Below are positions 57,840 to 64,000 of a DNA stretch of 64,000 bases, one piece after another. The position numbers and the translations under genes were made by a program. The stretch comes from Apiospora phragmitis (lineage: Eukaryota > Ascomycota > Sordariomycetes > Amphisphaeriales > Apiosporaceae), in NCBI GenBank assembly GCA_038363925.1, contig JAQQWL010000001.1, forward strand, positions 2,294,001 to 2,358,000. The letters run 5' to 3'. Under the pieces are notes generated by a model that was not told the origin of the DNA, searched no databases, and saw only the letters and a program-made list of their open reading frames with translations. Numbering within the stretch: the stretch's first letter is position 1; each line of letters starts with the position of its first letter.

Positions 57840-59298
57840 CCGACGCACGTGTCGATGGGTGCTTCTTCACGCGTTGGCAATGCTCACGTTAGGGGCAGGA
57901 TGCTGAAGTTGTAGGATTGTGCAACACGGGGACGGGACATTACTCAAAATGGGCAATCCCAGGTTGTTTGCAATCGAGAAAGGCTTTGGTGCGCAGCTGA
58001 GTCTAATATTCTTCGGGCTTGCCTCGATGATTGACAGAAGACTCATGGGTGCACTCATGAAGATGGAGATTGCAAAACACTTTCGAGGATTAGAGCATAT
58101 TTGATGCGCACTTAGCTCACATTAGCCAAATCATGGCATTCATGAAACCATTCTGCAGATACGAATATAGACGAAAAGACATGATAACATAGTTTCAAAT
58201 GTGTCTCTTGCGGTGTTGCTACGTCCAGCCTGAGGAAGAAGCATTAAGCTGTATTATCGTAATACGGTAACCTACTTGAAACATGTTGTCTCTGGAAAGC
58301 ACAGAACCGAACTAATGTCAAAGGTGAAGTATTTAGCCCTTCAATTGCCGAAGATATCGGTCCGACAGTGCTCAACTCGTTTTGTTGTTTTGATACGGTC
58401 CTCAATTGCCGATCCAAGGCCATGTTGATAATGTTTGGGGCCGCCGGGCTCGGAGCACTGCATTTGGTTTGCCGGGGGGCTGATGGCGTCACATAAGCAA
58501 GCAGTGGTGCAAGGTACGTCCCAAAAGCCCCATAATGCCTCGTTCGGCGAAGTGTTCGGGTTGCACGATACAAATTGAGACGCAACCACTGAACCACGCC
58601 AGCAGGAAGTAGGCAGCGCAGACGTGCTGGTCATTGGAGTTGGTAATGACTGATGAATGATGAGCGGGATTTACGTTATCGCGGCTGCACACCTGCACAC
58701 ACACACCGTACAGCCGAGACCCACCCAACCCTGCAAAGTACGCTGGAGGCTTCTAGATAGCCGACAACGATGAATGGGCTCATTTTTCCGTCAGCGATGT
58801 ATATTAATTGGCATCGACCCCGCTTACGGTCGTACGAAACCTCCCGAGAAATCCGTCGCTCACTTGCAATTACCAGTGCCTGAATGCTAGGCCGCAGCCG
58901 GCATGATCTGACCGCCGCTATGGAAATAGTTCCCCGCACCGCATGCGACATGCATGGGGAATAAGAAGAGGGCACGCATGATAAGCTTCGTAGCCCTGTA
59001 ACCTAGGCCCAATCAACACCGGCCATAGCCCAACTAGGACCAGGGCGGATTTGCACATATGAGTCGTCCATTGTTTAATACCTTCCCAAAACTGATGCCA
59101 CCTGCCTAAAAACGACAAGTTGGCGAATAGAGTCGGTCGTTGCTGGCGGAGGGCAATCTGACTGGCCAATGGCACAATGCAGCCTTCCGCTGATCATCAT
59201 CAGGCAAACACGGCCTGATCGGCTTCTGCACCTTTGCTTCTGTCGCCCGGGTAATCGTGTTCCTTGCTCGCTCGATTGCCCCCTGTCCCGCCATCGCA
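57840..59298. other. Intergenic, no gene seen
   Basis: ORFs at 58244-58728 (minus) and 59075-59599 (minus) lack support; the latter is antisense to the sedolisin start. Confidence 0.45.
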
Positions 59299-59305
59299 TA
59301 TATAA
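59299..59305 (+). promoter_or_regulatory. TATA box of the sedolisin gene
   Basis: TATATAA lies 88 bp upstream of the ATG at 59393, with a C/T-rich leader after it (TGTCTGTCTACCC), as in many fungal secreted-protease promoters. Confidence 0.55.
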
Positions 59306-59392
59306 GCTATCCCAGGTCAGGTCCCGGGACGCAATACAAGCTTTCCTTGGCCACTGTCTGTCTACCCAAGTCCTCGGTCTTCTGCAGCAAAT

Positions 59393-61368
59393 ATGGGTCG
59401 CTTTGCCGTTGCGTTCTTGGCGCTTCTCGCCCCGAGTGCGGTGGTCGCTTCGCCCATCAAGGCTCGTACCCCGTACCAGGTCAAAGAGACTCACTTCGCA
59501 CCCCGCGGATGGAAGCGAGTCGAGCGTGCCTCGGCCGATCGGGTCATGAATCTGCAAATTGGCCTGAAGCAGGGCAACTTCGAAGAGTTGGAACGGCACT
59601 TGTACGAAGGTAAGTTGGACTAACTGCGGCAGTTGTGGTCACACAGGAATGTCCGTCCAACGCTAACCGGCAATTGTAGTGTCTGACCCGGCCCATGCGC
59701 GCTACGGCCAGCACCTCTCCCAGCAAGACGTCAAGGACCTTGTCAAGCCCAGCGACGAGGCACTGGATCTCGTCCACGAATGGCTCCAAGACAATGGTGT
59801 AGCTCCTGCCGGCTATAGCACTGCGAAGGATTGGATTAGTGTGACTCTTCCCGTCGAGAAGATTGAGAGTCTTCTCGACACCAAGTACCACACGTACGAA
59901 CATGCCGACGGGTCGCGTGTGGCGCGAACATCGAAGTGGTCGCTCCCTGCGCATTTGCATGACCACATCGACACCATCCAGCCCACCACCTCTTTCTTCC
60001 GCGCCCGCGCCGAGAGATTCGACCACGTCCTGGATGCTGGCTGGATTCCCCCCGCCTACACCCCGCCAAGCAACTCGACGATAAGCAAGGTCTGCAACAT
60101 CAGCTCCGTGACCCCCGAATGCTTCGAGACCCTGTACGGAACCAAGGGCTACAAGACACGCGCCGCTGGAGTCAACAAAGTCGGCTTCACCAACTACCTC
60201 GGAGAGCATCCCATCCGTTCTGACGCGGAGCTGTTCCTCGCCAAATACCGCCCTGGAGCGGTTTCTAGCGCCAAGGACTTCAAGCAATACACTATCGCGA
60301 ATGGCCCTGGGGACGGTCCCATCAGCCCAGAGGAACTTGCGGATGGCACTGACAAAGAAGCCAACTTGGATGTCCAAGCCATCGCTGGTATCAGCTATGG
60401 GACCCCGATTTGAGAGCTATTCGACAGGAGGCAGCCCGCCTTTCATTCCCTCGTCCATGGCCCCAGACAACACCAACGAGCCCTACCTGGTATGGCTCGA
60501 CTACTTGCTGTCGCAGCCCATCATCCCGCAAGTCATCTCCACCTCGTATAGTGACGACGAGCAAACCGTCCCCCGCTCGTACGCCAACCGCGTGTGCCAA
60601 GAATTCGCCCGAGCCGGCGTGCGCGGCACGTCCATCCTCTTCTCGAGTGGCGACGACGGTGTCGGTCCAGACGGCGGCGTGTGCATGTCTAACGATGGCA
60701 AGAACACCACCCAGTTCCTCCCGGGCTTCCCCTCCAGCTGCCCCTACGTCACCACCATCGGCGCCACGATGAAGTTCCAGCCTGAGGTTGTGGCGTACCG
60801 CCCCTCCTTTTGACCGGAACGGTCACCATTACGGTGCTTACACTTCTGGTGGTGGCTTCAGCAACTACTTTGAGGCGCCGAAGTACCAGAAGCAGGTGAC
60901 CGATGCCTATGTCAAGAGTTTGAATGGCACGTTCGACGGCCTTTACAACAAGAAGGGTCGCGGATACCCCGACATCTCCGCCCAGGGCATGTACTTCGCC
61001 TACTTCTACAACGGCACCGAGGGAACCATCAGTGGCACCAGTGCCAGCTGCCCGCTGACGGGTGGAATCATCTCCCTGCTCAACGACGCCCGCATCGCAT
61101 CCGGTCTGCCGCCCATGGGCTTCCTGAACCCCTGGATCTACTCCGTCGGCCACAAGGGAGTGACCGACATCGTCTCGGGCAGCGCGCACGGCTGCGACAC
61201 CGAGGGATTCCCGGCTCAGAAGGGTTGGGACCCAGTGACGGGCTTTGGAACACCGGTAAGTACTTACTTCATTGACGACTAGCGTATCAAAGACTCGCGT
61301 ATACTAACTGAACTGTGAACCAGATTTTCCCTGAGCTTGTCAAGCTGGCGGGCGCAAGTCTTCACTGA
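59393..61368 (+). CDS. Secreted sedolisin-type tripeptidyl peptidase (S53); two apparent frame breaks
   Basis: Exons 59393-59609, 59680-61255 and 61324-61368 (introns 70 and 68 bp). Removing one extra base at about 60402-60411 and one at about 60799-60812 makes every phase close, at 611 residues. A signal peptide (MGRFAVAFLALLAPSAVVAS) is followed by the pro-domain (ERHLYEVSDPAHARYGQHLS, the usual S53 activation region), then the mature enzyme. The catalytic Glu and Asp are in DKEANLDVQAI (about residues 299 and 303), the oxyanion Asp is in SSGDDGVG, and the Ser is in ISGTSASCP (about 525). The calcium-site region (DIVSGSAHGC) and GWDPVTGFGTP close the domain. These acidic proteases release tripeptides from protein N-termini outside the cell. 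Confidence 0.88.
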
Positions 61369-61598
61369 AGCCCATAGCAAGATTAGAGATGATTGATGCG
61401 TAGAACCTTTCATGGCATATCCATTAGAACATTAGTATAAAGTTAATTATCATTATGTATCAGACCATTGCCTGCATTTTGCAAACGCAGCCATAGTCCA
61501 TCGAGAAGCATAAATGACTCTTCAGCATCTTGCCTACCACATCCTCATAATTACCAATTTAATATTCTCTACTGCCCCTAATCTGTTCAACCATATCA

Positions 61599-61912
61599 TT
61601 ATGAGTGGGCTGGTAGACGGTTGAAGAAGACAGTTTGCATCAGGTCTCCAAAGGAGGTCCGCAACACACGGACATTGCAGTCGTCGAAGAACTCGAACTG
61701 GTTGGTTAGGTTGAAGTCCACGCAGCTCGGCAGTGTGGCGGTGGTTGTGTTGCTTTACGTCGTTGTATTGTACTTAGTGGCATTGCCCTTTTGGATGTTT
61801 GATGGAAGGACTAAAGGGACGATGATGAATGGATATAGACTTACGTTAGGGTGGCGTTGATGAAGCCCCAGGTTCCTATGAAGCAGTGGAGGGCTTGGTC
61901 GGTGGCTACCAT
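61599..61912 (-). CDS. Small hypothetical protein, 73 residues, two exons
   Basis: Exon 1 (61845-61912) and exon 2 (61599-61752) join through a 92-bp intron (donor GTAAGT, acceptor AAAG) in phase. The protein begins MVATDQALHCFIGTWGFINA, with NATLTN and NLTN sequons, three Cys and the ending LMQTVFFNRLPAHS. The ATG context (CAAAATGG) is good. I do not recognise it. The first 20 residues are only weakly signal-like, so secretion is uncertain. It is tail-to-tail with the sedolisin (stops about 230 bp apart). An alternative is that it is the start of a gene whose later exons are decayed. Confidence 0.5.
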
Positions 61913-62609
61913 TTTGGGAGAAGAACGAGGGGAATAATTAGAACGTTCTATGTAATTAGCTGGAGCTTTGGGTTGAACTAGACTGTTTTGAGGATATCGA
62001 GTCAAGATGCTTCGAGAATCTCTTGGCATCGGTTCTATCTATACATACTTCTATATCGTGTTTCTCTCTAGCTTGTTATGTTTCCCGCTGTTGTTCGAGA
62101 GGAGCCCATCAACAGCCACCGGTCTTAGCAGATAGCAATATAACATGACCGAGCCGGGTCCAATCCTAAGGCGTATATATCATCGATATGTTGCAACGCC
62201 TCATGCTACCGCGAAGTTGGGATTCAGGTGCCCCATGGGCGAACGAGAAGAAACACAAGAACGCTTCCTTCACCGCTCAGCAGGTTGACGGTCGTAAGCG
62301 TGTTCCTTGTAGTGTGATTGAGGTGAGTCGCATCAAAAACAAAACGGTCGTTGTTATTAAGTTTGGAAGCCACGTGTCTGGTCACATCTTGTGGGGAGAG
62401 CCCGTGAGAGAACATGAGATGAGTGACTTGTCGCGGCTTCGACTGAACTCACTTTAGCCCCTGATTAGAGTTGAGCGGGCGGAGTTTCCGGATACTCGGG
62501 TATTAGCAATACTTCATTTATTAATTACACCCAAAACAAGACGTCCGATGGGATTTTCTTTGAGTTTCCCATATTAATCAGGGTCATCCAGCCCAGACCT
62601 ATTCTTAAC
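61913..62609. other. Intergenic, possible short ORF only
   Basis: An 89-codon + strand ORF at 62188-62457 has no family features. The region is the upstream flank of the small gene and the 3' flank of the HET gene. Confidence 0.35.
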
Positions 62610-64000
62610 TCAGACTAAATCAAACAATCGTATCTTCTTGTTATACTGCTGCAAAACTGCCAAGTCAATTCGTATCTTTGCCGTCTTATCTTCCTGTAGC
62701 TGGAGCCTGAATTTGCTCGAATCTGTCAGGATGCAGCCTAGCCGAGGATCTAATAAGTCCGTGACTCCTGTCGACTTGTTGGAAAATGCCCAATGCCACC
62801 CAAGTCGACGCTCCCAATGCCTCACTACTCTAATACCCTCAGGCAGCTCGCCCAAGACAGCTTCGCCGTAGTTAGCACCATGCATGTAGCAGCTGCTGAC
62901 CATTAAGAATTGACCATCCGCTGTTGGACGTAGCACCATGAGGTATGCGCATCCTAGTAGGACGCAGACCTGATCCCCCGGCTGTATTGTCATAGGCGCT
63001 ATACCTATAACCCCCCCGGTGGCTTTGAAGAACACCCGTCCTTCGCCCACACCGGCACTTTTCCCTGCAAATAAGCGAGTCCCATTGAAATCAGATATAT
63101 TGTCATTATAGGTCAAGTATTCCAGAAGCTCCTGGTTTCTTTTCTCGGGCAAGAGCAACGCGCTTGGCGGGTAGTACGTTTCTGCCACCCGCCCGGTCAA
63201 GATGGTTGTCGAGTAAATCTCCTCCAACCGCGTCCTGTCTGGGTATCCATCATTGATATCTTTAGACACGTGTGCTTGGATCCTTTCCTTGATATCGTTG
63301 AAGGCCATACCGCTTGTAAGACCAGTGGGCACAGTGCTATCCACAGTTGCCACCGGAACACCTGCCACGCGTATAACATCTCCATCGGGAAACTGGATGA
63401 TCGATGCTAGCTGAGAGGAGGCCAGTGCCGGCTGCCACAACGCCCCCCATTGCGACTTTAATGACCAGTCTGGTACCCATGTGGGCTTTGGCGATTCATC
63501 GTGGAGCTCACACTGCGTGAGGACATCAATGTTTCCAAAAAGTCGCAAGTATTGCGAAACTACCCTCTTGTAGGCTGTGTGGGTAGGGACTGTGTAGTCT
63601 GGGATGATCTCTAGCCCCTTCCGAGTTTCTTGCAGAAGCTCTCGAACCCCGTAGACACGGTCACGGGGGTCCTTGCATTGGGAGTTTCCGAGAAAGAAAC
63701 GCAAATAACACAGTTTCACTGTCCCAATTGGCTGGCGGTCGATTCGTATCTGCTCGATTATGCCATCAAGTTTGTCAAGGCGATCGCGTAGTTTCCCAGA
63801 GATGGTTTTGTCGAACAGTGCAATCAGAGCAATTCGACAATGCTTCCAACTGATCTCTGCCTCGCCACACTTCACGACGACCTTGGGTGCGGACATATAG
63901 ATCTCTTGTCGAATCCAAACCCGATCAAACCACGGACGACAAAGAAAGTGATAGATATTCGTCACCTGGCTAGGGTCCAAGGGCAGTTGCTTAGACGGGT
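62610..64000 (-). CDS. HET-domain (heterokaryon incompatibility) protein, C-terminal part
   Basis: The frame is open from the right edge (about 463 residues) to the stop at 62610. At the window edge it reads RPWFDRVWIRQEIYMSAPKV followed by VKCGEAEISW, the terminal motif of the HET domain; the N-terminal HET blocks lie outside. The part after it follows the usual HET-protein pattern: CKDPRDRVYGVRELL, IIPDYTVPTHTAYKRVVSQY, PTWVPDWSL, and a late GDQVCVLLGCAYLMVLRP-TADGQFLMVSSCYMHG segment before the end. HET proteins trigger cell death after fusion of incompatible hyphae or act in immunity-like responses. No frame break is seen in this part. A 3'-truncated copy is excluded, but the 5' half cannot be checked. 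Confidence 0.85.
   Translation of the reverse strand, partial: PSKQLPLDPSQVTNIYHFLCRPWFDRVWIRQEIYMSAPKVVVKCGEAEISWKHCRIALIALFDKTISGKLRDRLDKLDGIIEQIRIDRQPIGTVKLCYLRFFLGNSQCKDPRDRVYGVRELLQETRKGLEIIPDYTVPTHTAYKRVVSQYLRLFGNIDVLTQCELHDESPKPTWVPDWSLKSQWGALWQPALASSQLASIIQFPDGDVIRVAGVPVATVDSTVPTGLTSGMAFNDIKERIQAHVSKDINDGYPDRTRLEEIYSTTILTGRVAETYYPPSALLLPEKRNQELLEYLTYNDNISDFNGTRLFAGKSAGVGEGRVFFKATGGVIGIAPMTIQPGDQVCVLLGCAYLMVLRPTADGQFLMVSSCYMHGANYGEAVLGELPEGIRVVRHWERRLGWHWAFSNKSTGVTDLLDPRLGCILTDSSKFRLQLQEDKTAKIRIDLAVLQQYNKKIRLFDLV

Noticed and set aside
59544..60377. 277-codon minus-strand ORF over the sedolisin gene
   Set aside because: Antisense shadow; the + strand has the signal peptide, catalytic motifs and introns.
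1..64000. CRISPR arrays, bacterial operons or ribosome-binding sites
   Set aside because: The DNA is eukaryotic (spliceosomal introns, RIP, fungal families); no regularly spaced direct repeats were found.

Overview
The window is filamentous ascomycete (Pezizomycotina) DNA, probably a Sordariomycete. Genes carry short introns of about 50-110 bp with GTAAGT-type donors, CTAAC/CTGAC branch sites and YAG acceptors. The gene set is typically fungal: a HET-domain protein, a Zn2Cys6 regulator, a QDE-2-like Argonaute, an S53 sedolisin, a Pom33/TMEM33 protein and Fot1/pogo transposons. One transposon block has lost CA/TG dinucleotides while keeping CG, the signature of repeat-induced point mutation (RIP). 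The species cannot be named from the sequence.

Layout. 0-15 kb is a gene-bearing arm: the end of an unknown + strand gene, a class I glutamine amidotransferase, an MFS transporter, an F-box protein, a degenerate short-chain dehydrogenase with a lysine-rich insert, an F-box-like gene and a LITAF-domain protein, all but the first on the minus strand. 15-24 kb is sparse and holds two predicted secreted proteins: a 77-residue Asn-glycosylation-rich peptide and an Ala/Pro-rich protein built from repeated exon-intron units. 24-30.5 kb holds decayed ORFs, TTATTCC-type repeats and a coiled-coil protein of unknown function. 30.56-34.34 kb is one Fot1/pogo-like element inserted inside another, both heavily mutated. 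A 418-bp MITE-like element lies at 35.18-35.59 kb. 36-44 kb holds conserved minus-strand genes: Argonaute, a PTEN-type phosphatase and TMEM33. 46-48 kb is a Zn2Cys6 factor. 48.58-50.50 kb is a third Fot1/pogo-like element sitting directly upstream of a nonsense-riddled membrane-protein gene. 54-58 kb is a dead SNF2/RING helicase. 59.4-61.4 kb is a sedolisin, followed by a small minus-strand gene and, at the right edge, a truncated HET-domain gene.

Two kinds of damage must be kept apart. Single-base frame breaks, many in runs of four to six G or C, occur in almost every long gene, including ones expected to be functional (Argonaute, PTEN, TMEM33, sedolisin). In each case the downstream frame resumes the same protein family and the exon phases balance if one base is added or removed. 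This looks more like consensus error than biology. In-frame stops consistent with C-to-T or G-to-A changes in the membrane-protein gene, the SNF2 gene and the nested transposons are better explained by real decay.

I see no operon-like functional cluster. The genes are individually spaced, and the strongest shared theme is genome defence and transposon impact: Argonaute, RIP-like mutation, nested elements and gene decay beside an insertion. No clearly new system can be proved here. The best candidates for follow-up are the Ala/Pro-rich secreted protein with homologously placed introns and the decayed 24-30 kb block.
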